Shown piece after piece: positions 9,155 to 16,907 of a DNA stretch of 64,000 nt (positions are counted from its first letter, which is position 1; each line of letters begins with the position of its first letter). Source of the DNA: Chitinophaga hostae (GTDB lineage Bacteria > Bacteroidota > Bacteroidia > Chitinophagales > Chitinophagaceae); assembly GCF_018224885.1 (NCBI RefSeq), contig NZ_JAGTXB010000008.1, forward strand, positions 124,001 to 188,000, given 5' to 3'. Under the pieces are notes generated by a model. That model was given only the letters and a program-made list of their open reading frames with translations. It did no database searches and had not been told where the DNA came from. Both the position numbers and the translations under genes were made by a program.

Positions 9155-10648
9155 ATGGACACGCTGAGAAAATTTTTTGAAGGTGGCGTATTTATATATG
9201 GCAGTACCATGCTGCTCATGTATGCCGTGCTGGCATATATGTCGTATCGTGGTATCAGGAAGTTCCGCCGTAAAAGCAGCTTTACCAACTACGATCAGCT
9301 GCTGGACTCGCCGCTCACACCGGGAATCTCGGTAATAGCCCCTGCCTTTAATGAAGGAGTGACCATTATCATGAATGTACGCTCCCTCCTAACGCTGAAC
9401 TATACACGCTTCGAAGTAATCATAGTAAATGATGGCAGCACCGACGATACCCTGGAAAAGCTGATCAACGAATTTGCCCTGGTGCAGGTAGACTTTGCCT
9501 ATAACGAACGTATTAAAACCCAGCCGGTCAGGCGTATATTCAAATCGATCAATACCGCGTACGACAAGCTGATGGTGATAGACAAGGTGAATGGAAAAAG
9601 CAAGGCGGATGCTTCCAATGCCGGTATAAACGCCGCAGCCTTTGATTACTTCCTGTGTACAGACGTGGACTGCATCATTGAAAAAGATACCCTGTTGCGC
9701 ATGATCAAGCCCTTCATGGATGAAGAGCATATGAAAACAAAAGAAGTGGGGGAACCTTGCCCCGAATGCGGATACGTACATGTGGTGGAAGACAGCCGAC
9801 GCGTAATTGCCACCGGCGCCACACTTCGCATTGCCAATTCCTGCGAGGTAGATGAAGGGGTAATTGTACGGGTACGCCCCCCCGAAAAGCTGCTGCCCCG
9901 CTTCCAGGAAATGGAATATATCAGGGCCTATGTGTTGGGGAAAATGGGCTGGAGCATGATGAACAGCGTTCCAAACGTATCCGGGGGACTGGGATTATTT
10001 GACAAGGAAGTAGCTATCAAAGCGGGCGGGTATGATCATAAATCGTTTGCGGAAGACATGGATATTGTAACCCGTATGTGCGCTTTTATGATCGACAACG
10101 AGCTAAAATATGCCGTTCGTTATATTCCAACTACCCAATGCTGGACCGAAGGACCTCCCAATATGAAAATATTCAGCCGGCAGCGGACACGCTGGGGACG
10201 CGGACTGGGCGAGATTATGACCATTCACCGGAAAATATTGTTTAATCCGCGCTATAAAAAACTGGGGCTGGTAATTATGCCCTACAACCTGTTTTTTGAA
10301 TTCCTGGCGCCGATTATAGAGTTTGCAGGTATCCTTTATTATATCTTCCTGATTATAACAAACCAGGTAAACTGGGAATACGCATTAATATTATTACTGT
10401 TTGTATACCTGTATTCTGTAATGATTACCACGCTGGCAGTTTGCTGGGATCAGCTGACCTACGGGTATTATAAAACCTGGCGGGAAGTAATAGCGCTGGC
10501 ATTGATGGCCTTTTTTGAGCCACTGGTCTATCACCCGCTGATTGTATTCTTTGCCCTGCGCGGTTACTGGTTCTTCCTGATAGGTAAAAAATCCGCATGG
10601 GGTAATATGCAAAGACAAGGATTCGGAAAAAAGAAAGTAAACTCATAA
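9155..10648 (+). CDS. Second processive GT2, paralogue with CxxC insertion
   Basis: Paralogue of the preceding synthase, 497 residues, nine bases downstream. Seen: N-terminal membrane helix (about 10-32), APAFNEG, NDGSTD, DVD metal site (D170/D172), the ED acceptor pair (E300/D301), QRTRW (Q343-W347), and C-terminal helices. The two proteins are alike along their whole length, down to the closing WGNMQRQGFGKKK tail, so they arose by duplication. The clear difference is an insertion of about 20-25 residues at 190-214 that contains CPECGYVH (C202, C205, H209), which could bind a metal but is only half of a usual zinc ribbon. Two synthases may make one mixed polymer as a heteromer, or two polymers. 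Both keep all catalytic residues, so neither looks like a dead copy. Confidence 0.9.
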   Translation: MDTLRKFFEGGVFIYGSTMLLMYAVLAYMSYRGIRKFRRKSSFTNYDQLLDSPLTPGISVIAPAFNEGVTIIMNVRSLLTLNYTRFEVIIVNDGSTDDTLEKLINEFALVQVDFAYNERIKTQPVRRIFKSINTAYDKLMVIDKVNGKSKADASNAGINAAAFDYFLCTDVDCIIEKDTLLRMIKPFMDEEHMKTKEVGEPCPECGYVHVVEDSRRVIATGATLRIANSCEVDEGVIVRVRPPEKLLPRFQEMEYIRAYVLGKMGWSMMNSVPNVSGGLGLFDKEVAIKAGGYDHKSFAEDMDIVTRMCAFMIDNELKYAVRYIPTTQCWTEGPPNMKIFSRQRTRWGRGLGEIMTIHRKILFNPRYKKLGLVIMPYNLFFEFLAPIIEFAGILYYIFLIITNQVNWEYALILLLFVYLYSVMITTLAVCWDQLTYGYYKTWREVIALALMAFFEPLVYHPLIVFFALRGYWFFLIGKKSAWGNMQRQGFGKKKVNS

Positions 10649-10660
10649 ACAAGAAAGCAA

Positions 10661-13522
10661 ATGGCTGTATTAAAACATCTGTTGACAGGTATTATCGTGT
10701 GTTTGGCGATACAAACGCAGGCGCAGATTTTTAAGCCGAAGACTAATGCGGAAGCCTTATACAACCAGGCAGTGCAGGAAACAAAGCAACAACACTACGA
10801 CAAGGCTATTGCCCTGTCGAAGCAAGCCTTGCAGGAGCAACCCGACTTTATTGATCAGCAGCTGCTGCTGGCCAGGTTATACCTGCTCACGAAACAGTAC
10901 GATCTTTCCAGAAAATACATCAAAGAGGTACTGGCAAAAAATCCGAAGTACCGGGATGTTTATTTTTATGCCATCAATGTGGAACTGAGTACCGGCAGGT
11001 ATACGGAGGCGGAATGTTATGCAGATGAAGCCCTTGGTTATTTCCCCGGCAGCCTGGACTTTATGCTGAAAAAACTGGGTATACTGGATGCACAACATAA
11101 GGTATACCGCGGTAATGAGATGGCCGAAACACTGATGGGCAAATACCCCGAAGATACCACCGTTCGCAATGCCTATATAGAACATTACCTGGTGAGCGGC
11201 AAATACTATCAGCAGTTGGGTAACACCGGGATGGCCCGGCAGAGTTATGATAAAGTGTTGCTGGTAGCTCCCCGTAACCAGGAAGCCAGGGAAGCAAGTC
11301 TGGCGGCAGCTATCAAAGGCGGTAGCTATCAGTCGGCGCTGGACCAGGTAAACGAGGCGCTCCTCGCCCACCCCGGTAATTATGATTTGCTGATGCGTAA
11401 GCTGGGCATTTTGCAGGATACACATGCCTATGCAGAAGCATTGAGCACCCTGCAGGAAATATTACGCCGCTACCCCGGCGATGCCAAAGCCCGCTCACTG
11501 GAAGCCTCCCTGAAAATGGAAGCTGCCGGTTACTATGCTAACACCGACCCCTATACGTTATACGAAGGAGTATTGGAAAAAAATCCCGGTAACCGGGAAG
11601 CATTGGATAAGCTCATCGGCTACAGCATGGCAAGAGGTGCTTACAGGGAAGCGCTGGCCTGGATTAACCGTGGTTTGAAGAACAGCCCGAACGACGCCCG
11701 TTTGCTGGCGTTAAAGATGGATGTGCTGGAAGGCGACCGCAAATACAGCGCTGCCGCCGCTTTAGCACAGGTGTTGTATCAACGCTCCCCCGGCCCGGAT
11801 CTGAAAGAAAGACTGGTACTGCTGCAAACTGCGGGCGGACGCGATTATCTTGCGGAGCAGCAATACGACCTGGCGCTGGCATCTTTCGAAAGCGCATTAA
11901 AAATTAGTCCCCATGATACTACGGTCCTGAACTTGCTGGCCAGTACCTATATCTCACAAAAAAATACAACAGCTGCCTTAAAAGTACTGGACCAGGGATT
12001 AAACTATTATCCCGGCAATGCCTCCTTCCTGCTGAAGAAATCCGGTGTGCTGGCAGATGCAGGCAGGTATGAAGAAGCCGCTGCCATCGCTGCAGAGCTG
12101 GCCACCCGCTTCCCGGGAGATCAACAGCTCGCCGCTAACCTGGCAGAGATGCGTTTAACCGCAGGACGTACATTGATGCGGGCGGAAGAGTATGACCTTG
12201 CCAAACAACAGTTTGAACAGGTACTGGCTGTAGCGCCGTCCAACCGGGATGCACTGGATTATATGATCAACCTGCAAAGCGCCACCGGCAAACCCGACAG
12301 CGCATTGTACTATGCCGATAAAGCATTGGGATATTATCCGGGCAACCGTGATTTCCTGCTGAAGAAGGCATCTGTGTTGCAGGAACAGCACGATTATAAC
12401 GGCGCGGCCGCAATTACGGGTGAGCTGATGAACAGGTATCCGTATACCCTTAAATATAAAACGGCGTATCTGAACAGCCTCACCTCAGCAGGTACGGAAT
12501 ATCAACGTAACCAACAGCCCGATAGCGCGCTCGCCCAATTTAACCAGGTGCTGGCCATCAATCCCAAAGACTCTATGGCATTGCTGTACAGCATCAATAT
12601 ATTAAATGGACAGCAACGTTACGACAGCGCCCTGAACTATACCGCGCAGGGAATAAAATATTATCCCGGCAATGATATGTTTTTGCTGAAGCGGGCCATT
12701 ACCCTGGAAAATAAAAAAGACTTTGCCGCTGCCGCACTGGCAGCCGATTCTGTGGTGAAGTTGCAAAATAACGCCGCGAATACGGATTACCGGGACTATC
12801 TTCAAAGCAAAACACTGAAGAACCAGTTTGGGTTGTACTTCCTGCATTCGAGCTATGATTACTCCGACGACAAGTATAATATTGCTACAATAGAATACCG
12901 GCGCTTTATAAAGCGGGGTTCTTACGCCGTGCAGGTGAACTACGCCGGCAGACAAACCGGCAACGGTTTACAGGGGCTGGCAGAAATGTATTATACCCAT
13001 AATCCCAAACTATACTCTTACGGGATGGTGGCTTATTCAAATAAAACAGTGTTCCCGCAATTGCGGGCTGCCTACTCTATTTTCAAAACATTCAAGAAAG
13101 AAATTGAAGTGGAACTGGGTGGTCGTTATCTGAACCTGGATAGTACCAGCAGTGTTTCCGGAGTGGTATCCATTGCAAAACCATTCGGGGATTTCTGGGT
13201 AAATCTGCGTGGATTTGTTATCAGCGAAGCGTCGAAAAATTATACCGCCTTTAATCTTACTACCCGTTATTATATGAACAGACGGCAGGATTACCTCCAG
13301 GTAGTTGCCGGCCTGGGCACCTCTCCGGACGACCGGAGCCGCCTGGTTAACTTTCCACATCTTTCCGGTTTGCTGACGCATAGTATTGGCGCAGGTTACC
13401 AGAAAGTATTACACTACCGTACTACGCTCGGACTGTTTGGTACCTGGATTAATCAAAAGATCACGGATACCGGCTTCCAGAACCAGTACGATATCTATGT
13501 AACGTTACAGCGGAAATTTTAA
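10661..13522 (+). CDS. TPR-rich outer-membrane protein with YaiO-type beta-barrel
   Basis: A 953-residue envelope protein. Seen: Sec signal peptide (residues 1-22, ending QTQAQ); then a very long run of TPR-like helical hairpins (about 30-700) with recurring YYPGN...LLKKxxxLxxxxxYxxA units; then about 240 residues of alternating beta-strand sequence ending in aromatic F (LQRKF), matching the YaiO family of outer-membrane barrels. The layout, periplasmic TPR superhelix followed by an outer-membrane pore, is that of exopolysaccharide exporters PgaA and BcsC. It lies 12 bases after the second GT2. I infer it guides the nascent polymer across periplasm and outer membrane. Family assignment of the barrel is from recognition, not from a search. 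Confidence 0.82.
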   Translation: MAVLKHLLTGIIVCLAIQTQAQIFKPKTNAEALYNQAVQETKQQHYDKAIALSKQALQEQPDFIDQQLLLARLYLLTKQYDLSRKYIKEVLAKNPKYRDVYFYAINVELSTGRYTEAECYADEALGYFPGSLDFMLKKLGILDAQHKVYRGNEMAETLMGKYPEDTTVRNAYIEHYLVSGKYYQQLGNTGMARQSYDKVLLVAPRNQEAREASLAAAIKGGSYQSALDQVNEALLAHPGNYDLLMRKLGILQDTHAYAEALSTLQEILRRYPGDAKARSLEASLKMEAAGYYANTDPYTLYEGVLEKNPGNREALDKLIGYSMARGAYREALAWINRGLKNSPNDARLLALKMDVLEGDRKYSAAAALAQVLYQRSPGPDLKERLVLLQTAGGRDYLAEQQYDLALASFESALKISPHDTTVLNLLASTYISQKNTTAALKVLDQGLNYYPGNASFLLKKSGVLADAGRYEEAAAIAAELATRFPGDQQLAANLAEMRLTAGRTLMRAEEYDLAKQQFEQVLAVAPSNRDALDYMINLQSATGKPDSALYYADKALGYYPGNRDFLLKKASVLQEQHDYNGAAAITGELMNRYPYTLKYKTAYLNSLTSAGTEYQRNQQPDSALAQFNQVLAINPKDSMALLYSINILNGQQRYDSALNYTAQGIKYYPGNDMFLLKRAITLENKKDFAAAALAADSVVKLQNNAANTDYRDYLQSKTLKNQFGLYFLHSSYDYSDDKYNIATIEYRRFIKRGSYAVQVNYAGRQTGNGLQGLAEMYYTHNPKLYSYGMVAYSNKTVFPQLRAAYSIFKTFKKEIEVELGGRYLNLDSTSSVSGVVSIAKPFGDFWVNLRGFVISEASKNYTAFNLTTRYYMNRRQDYLQVVAGLGTSPDDRSRLVNFPHLSGLLTHSIGAGYQKVLHYRTTLGLFGTWINQKITDTGFQNQYDIYVTLQRKF

Positions 13523-13532
13523 CTGACTTACA

Positions 13533-15773
13533 ATGTGCAGAATTATGAACAGCCTTTTGTTAATGATAACGACGTTGTTATATAGCGCCTGTCAAACCGC
13601 TCCTGCCGGGGACGACTTTTTCCTGGTACAGCAGGGCCGCAGCGCCTATGTGATTGTGACTCCGGCCGACGCTACCAAGGCAGAAACAAAAGCTGCCACC
13701 ATTTTCCAGGATTATGTGCAGCGTATTTCCGGGGTAAAGCTGGTGATCCTGCCGGAGGGGCAATACAAAGATCAACCGGCTGTATTTATCGGAAATACCA
13801 CCCATACTATGGGCCCGGACCGGATAAAGGATGACGGATTTTTTTCCGGCAGTAAAAACAAGCAACTGTATATCCGCGGCGGCAGCGGGCAGGGGGTTAT
13901 ATATGGTGTATATCATGTATTACAAACGTATATGGGTTGCCGTAAGGACGATAAAGGCCCGGCAGCCGTACCTACGCTGAAGGATATACGCATTGGCGGC
14001 GCATTATCCGTGTTGCGGGAACCGGCATTCATTTACCGGGAAAGCTACTATCCTGCGTCCACAGATCCCGAATACCTTGCCTGGCATGGTCTGCATCGTT
14101 TCGAAGATTTGTGGGGACTATGGGGGCATTCCTTTTTTAAGCTGCTGCCGCCGGCTGATTATTTTAAGGCGCATCCGGAATACTATTCACTGGTAAACGG
14201 TAAAAGACAGCCCTTACAGCTTTGTTTGAGCAATGAAAACGTTTATGCGTTAACGGTAGCATGGTTTAAAAAAGCCATCGCCGGTAACCCGGATGCCATG
14301 TATTGGTCGGTTTCCCCTCAGGATGGCGGTGGCGCCTGCACCTGTGATCTGTGCAGGAAAGCAGATGCAGAAGAAGGCGGTCCCCAGGGATCGCTGATCC
14401 GTTTTGTGAACCGGGTGGCTGCGCAGTTTCCCGGGCAGCGCTTTACCACGCTGGCCTATGGCTATACCGCCAAAGCGCCGCTGAAAACCAAACCTGCCGG
14501 GAATGTATATATTATGCTGAGCACTATTGATGCCTTCCGGCAGGAGCCTTTATCGCAGGCGCCGTCTGCGGCGGCCTTCCGGAAAAACCTGGGTGACTGG
14601 GAAGCCACCACGGGCAACCTGTTTATCTGGGATTATACCACCCAGTTTACGAACTACCTGGCGCCTTTTCCGGACTATCAACAACTGCAACCCAATTTGC
14701 AGTATTTCGCCCGGCATCATGTAAAAGGTGTTTTTTCACAGGGCAGCGGAGAAACCTATGGCGACATGGCAGCATACAACAGCTACGTACAGGCGGCATT
14801 GTTATGGCAGCCGGATGCTGATATCAAAATGGTTAACGACGGGTTTTTAAAGGGTTACTACGGCCCTGCCGCGCCATTTGTGGGTCAGTACATGGATGCG
14901 CTCAGTGCTGCCGTTAAAAGCACCCGCAGTACCCTCGATATTTACGGCAACCCCATCTATAATATACGCGACTATTTATCGCCCGTGCTTATTGACCAGT
15001 ATTCTACCCTGCTGGATAAGGCGGAAGCGGCCGCAGGTAATAACAATACCTTTCTGCAACGGGTATACGAAACACGGCTGTTCCTGGAGTATGTGGTGTT
15101 ACAGCAATCCCGTTTTTACGGCAATGAAAAATATGGCTATCTGCAACCCGATGGCAGTGTAAATCCCAAGTGGCCGGTGCGGGTAAAGCGTTTTACCGAT
15201 CAGTGTAAAGCTGTGGGTGTACAGGAACTTTCAGAAGGAGGCTTGTCGCCCGATGCCTATGCACAGGAATGGCAGGAACTGTTTTCCCGTGAATGGATCA
15301 ACAGCCTGGCCCTTCATGCACCGGTAACACTCGTGAACGCCTATACGCCGGAATACAGTCCCAAAAAGGAAGCAACGCTGACCGATGGGTTAACCGGCGG
15401 AAATGACTTCAGTTATAACTGGTTGTTTACCTACGGTAAGGATATGGTTGCCACTATCGATATGGGAAGCAGTAAAGCGATCCGCCAGGTACAGCTGAAC
15501 TTCCTGCAGGATGCGCGGCACTATATCTTTAACCCTGCCCGGGTGCTGATTGAAACCTCTGCGGATGGCACTACTTTTAAATCGGCTGGGGTAAAGGAGA
15601 TCCCGGCGCCGGAAGAAGATTATGCGATTCATATCAACCATTATACTTTCCCGGTAGCCGGTACGGCGAGGTATATCCGGGTAAGCGCCCAATGTCCCGC
15701 CACTTTGCCGGAATGGCGGCTCGTGGAGGGGAAAAAGCCGGCGCTTTGCTGTGATGAGGTTTCGGTGCAATGA
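13533..15773 (+). CDS. DUF4838 lipoprotein with C-terminal F5/8-type domain
   Basis: Exported protein of 746 residues (or 742 from the ATG at 13545). Seen: short hydrophobic leader ending in the lipobox-like LYSAC, so probably a lipoprotein; an N-terminal alpha/beta domain like those preceding GH67/GH20-type hydrolases (about 35-150); a central DUF4838 region (about 165-560) with a CTCDLC motif and many conserved aromatics; and a C-terminal beta-sandwich resembling F5/8 type C or CBM32 domains (about 600-740, ending CCDEVSVQ). DUF4838 proteins are suspected glycoside hydrolases but I know of no settled activity. It closes the exopolysaccharide operon (10 bases after the exporter), so it may trim, modify or degrade the exported polymer, the place PgaB or BcsZ takes elsewhere (inference). 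A large palindrome begins right after its stop. Confidence 0.8.
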   Translation: MCRIMNSLLLMITTLLYSACQTAPAGDDFFLVQQGRSAYVIVTPADATKAETKAATIFQDYVQRISGVKLVILPEGQYKDQPAVFIGNTTHTMGPDRIKDDGFFSGSKNKQLYIRGGSGQGVIYGVYHVLQTYMGCRKDDKGPAAVPTLKDIRIGGALSVLREPAFIYRESYYPASTDPEYLAWHGLHRFEDLWGLWGHSFFKLLPPADYFKAHPEYYSLVNGKRQPLQLCLSNENVYALTVAWFKKAIAGNPDAMYWSVSPQDGGGACTCDLCRKADAEEGGPQGSLIRFVNRVAAQFPGQRFTTLAYGYTAKAPLKTKPAGNVYIMLSTIDAFRQEPLSQAPSAAAFRKNLGDWEATTGNLFIWDYTTQFTNYLAPFPDYQQLQPNLQYFARHHVKGVFSQGSGETYGDMAAYNSYVQAALLWQPDADIKMVNDGFLKGYYGPAAPFVGQYMDALSAAVKSTRSTLDIYGNPIYNIRDYLSPVLIDQYSTLLDKAEAAAGNNNTFLQRVYETRLFLEYVVLQQSRFYGNEKYGYLQPDGSVNPKWPVRVKRFTDQCKAVGVQELSEGGLSPDAYAQEWQELFSREWINSLALHAPVTLVNAYTPEYSPKKEATLTDGLTGGNDFSYNWLFTYGKDMVATIDMGSSKAIRQVQLNFLQDARHYIFNPARVLIETSADGTTFKSAGVKEIPAPEEDYAIHINHYTFPVAGTARYIRVSAQCPATLPEWRLVEGKKPALCCDEVSVQ

Positions 15774-15976
15774 TTGTCTTGCCCAGGATTTAATTGATTA
15801 TGAGGATTTTGATGATTTTTTTCTTATGATTTTTTTTGATTAAAAAGATTTTAGAAAGATTAGCAAAGATGGAAGATGCCTCCTCTTTATCTTCTTTAAT
15901 CTTTTTTAAATCTTATAAAATCACATGAAAAAAATCATCAAAATCCTCATAATCAATTAAATCCTGGGCAAGACAA
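15774..15976. repeat. Large palindromic element 1 (perfect 50-bp arms)
   Basis: Arms 15774-15823 and 15927-15976 are exact reverse complements over 50 bases. They begin TTGTCTTGCCCAGGATT and end with its complement. The roughly 100-base centre is itself an AT-rich imperfect palindrome full of GATT/AATC words, so the whole 203-base element could fold into one long hairpin. It starts directly after the DUF4838 stop codon and ends just before the TetR promoter. It shares its terminal core with elements at 57786 and 45969. It codes for nothing and could act as a transcription terminator or RNA stabiliser. Confidence 0.92.
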
Positions 15977-15984
15977 AAAATAAA

Positions 15985-16015
15985 TTTGGAAAATAAACAC
16001 TGTTCAGTATATTTG
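15985..16015 (+). promoter_or_regulatory. tetR promoter (TTTG-N19-TATATTTG)
   Basis: A -33 TTTG at 15985-15988 is followed after exactly 19 bases by TATATTTG at 16008-16015, matching the known Bacteroidota primary promoter consensus. Transcription should start near 16022. The -7 box overlaps the first TetR operator, which implies autorepression, and the placement rules out the upstream TTG at 15986 as the start of the regulator. Confidence 0.72.
15994..16012 (+). promoter_or_regulatory. Probable TetR operator, copy 1
   Basis: TAAACACTGTTCAGTATAT with the inner dyad ACTG-TT-CAGT. The identical 19 bases recur at 16822 and a 16/19 match recurs at 16889, all around the TetR gene and the efflux operon it precedes. 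It overlaps the -7 box of the tetR promoter. Confidence 0.7.
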
Positions 16016-16033
16016 CACTGTAAACAATTCAAT

Positions 16034-16651
16034 GTGGGCATTATAGAAAGAAAAGAGCGTGAAAAAGCGGAGATGCGCAGGCGTATTGTAGACGTAGCGG
16101 TTAAAATGATTGTGGAAGAAGGATACGAAAAGGTATCCATTCGCAATATCGCTGACAAGATCGAGTACAGTCCGGCAACTATTTATCTTTACTATAAGGA
16201 TAAAGACCAGTTGTTGTACGATGTGCAGACCGAAGCTTTTGCCACCCTGGCGTCTGATTTCATGACACAGATCACGGCGGAGCAGCCCTTCAAAAGGTTG
16301 GAGCAGCTGGCAAAGGCCTATGTACAGTTTTCACGGGTTCATCCGGAATTATATGACCTGATGTTTATTATCAAGGCACCGATGAATGCGCTGGTGGAAA
16401 AGGAAAAGTGGGAAAATGGGGATCCGGCTTACGATGCTTTACATAACCTGATGCAGGAATGTATTGATAAAAAGCTGGTGAAATTCAGTGATGCAACGAT
16501 TGCCACCCTCTCTGTATGGGGTTTTGCGCATGGACTGATCAGTTTGCATCTGCGGGGAAGATGCTCAAAAGTATCGAGGGTAGCTGATGAAGATATGCCG
16601 GTCGTAGTAGATGAAGCTATCAGGGAATACCTGCGTATGATCCAGGCATAA
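16034..16651 (+). CDS. TetR-family transcriptional regulator
   Basis: Ligand-responsive repressor, 205 residues from the GTG at 16034. Seen: an N-terminal three-helix DNA-binding domain (RRRIVDVAVKMIVEEGYEKVSIRNIADKI region, then SPATIYLYYKDKDQLLYDV, the typical TetR helix 3-4 block), followed by a helical ligand domain of TetR_C type. An in-frame TTG at 15986 would add 16 residues, but it lies inside the promoter's -33 box; the ATG at 16073 is the other alternative and cuts close to helix 1. It sits directly upstream of a TolC/adaptor/RND operon, and three operator-like repeats lie at its own promoter and before tolC, so it very likely represses the pump and itself until a drug or toxic metabolite binds. 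Confidence 0.88.
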   Translation: MGIIERKEREKAEMRRRIVDVAVKMIVEEGYEKVSIRNIADKIEYSPATIYLYYKDKDQLLYDVQTEAFATLASDFMTQITAEQPFKRLEQLAKAYVQFSRVHPELYDLMFIIKAPMNALVEKEKWENGDPAYDALHNLMQECIDKKLVKFSDATIATLSVWGFAHGLISLHLRGRCSKVSRVADEDMPVVVDEAIREYLRMIQA

Positions 16652-16788
16652 AAAAAATCTTAAAATTTGTACAATATCCGGCGGGGATGATCGTCTGCAA
16701 TAACAGCGGAAGGTAAACAACAGCCCTGCCGCCCTTTCTGAGAGATGTGAGAAAGAGATGTGTCGCCGTAATACACAAACATTATTAT

Positions 16789-16810
16789 AAAGCCCTTGCG
16801 GCTTTTTTTT
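16789..16810 (+). terminator. Rho-independent terminator after tetR
   Basis: AAAGCC-CTTGC-GGCTTT stem-loop followed directly by a T run, 137 bases beyond the tetR stop. It separates tetR transcription from the efflux operon. Confidence 0.7.
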
Positions 16811-16821
16811 AAACCGGGAAT

Positions 16822-16840
16822 TAAACACTGTTCAGTATAT
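16822..16840 (+). promoter_or_regulatory. Probable TetR operator, copy 2
   Basis: Exact 19/19 repeat of the site in the tetR promoter, located 64 bases before the tolC-like start codon. It probably overlaps or flanks the promoter of the efflux operon, though no clear TAnnTTTG box was found here. Confidence 0.68.
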
Positions 16841-16856
16841 CAACGACGATAATTAT

Positions 16857-16880
16857 AAGCCATCCGGCTTTATTTTTTTC
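16857..16880 (+). terminator. Short hairpin plus T-run in the efflux leader
   Basis: AAGCC-ATCC-GGCTT followed by TATTTTTTT, lying between operators 2 and 3 and upstream of the tolC-like start. It is terminator-shaped but with a stem of only five pairs. It could be a second terminator for tetR, or an attenuator if the efflux promoter lies at operator 2. Confidence 0.4.
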
Positions 16881-16888
16881 GGCATCAA

Positions 16889-16907
16889 TAAACACCGTTC
16901 ACTATGT
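16889..16907 (+). promoter_or_regulatory. Probable TetR operator, copy 3, overlapping the tolC start
   Basis: TAAACACCGTTCACTATGT matches the other two sites at 16 of 19 positions. Its last bases include the ATG (16904) of the TolC-family gene. The weaker dyad suggests lower affinity. The overlap also leaves open that the real start is the next ATG at 16931. Confidence 0.55.

Noticed and set aside
15774..15976. Insertion sequence with terminal inverted repeats
   Set aside because: No ORF inside, and no clear target-site duplication. The near-complete palindrome fits a REP-like or MITE-like element better.
15986..16033. N-terminal extension of the TetR gene from the TTG at 15986
   Set aside because: It overlaps the TTTG -33 box, the first operator and the -7 box, and adds residues unlike TetR proteins. 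The GTG at 16034 is preferred.
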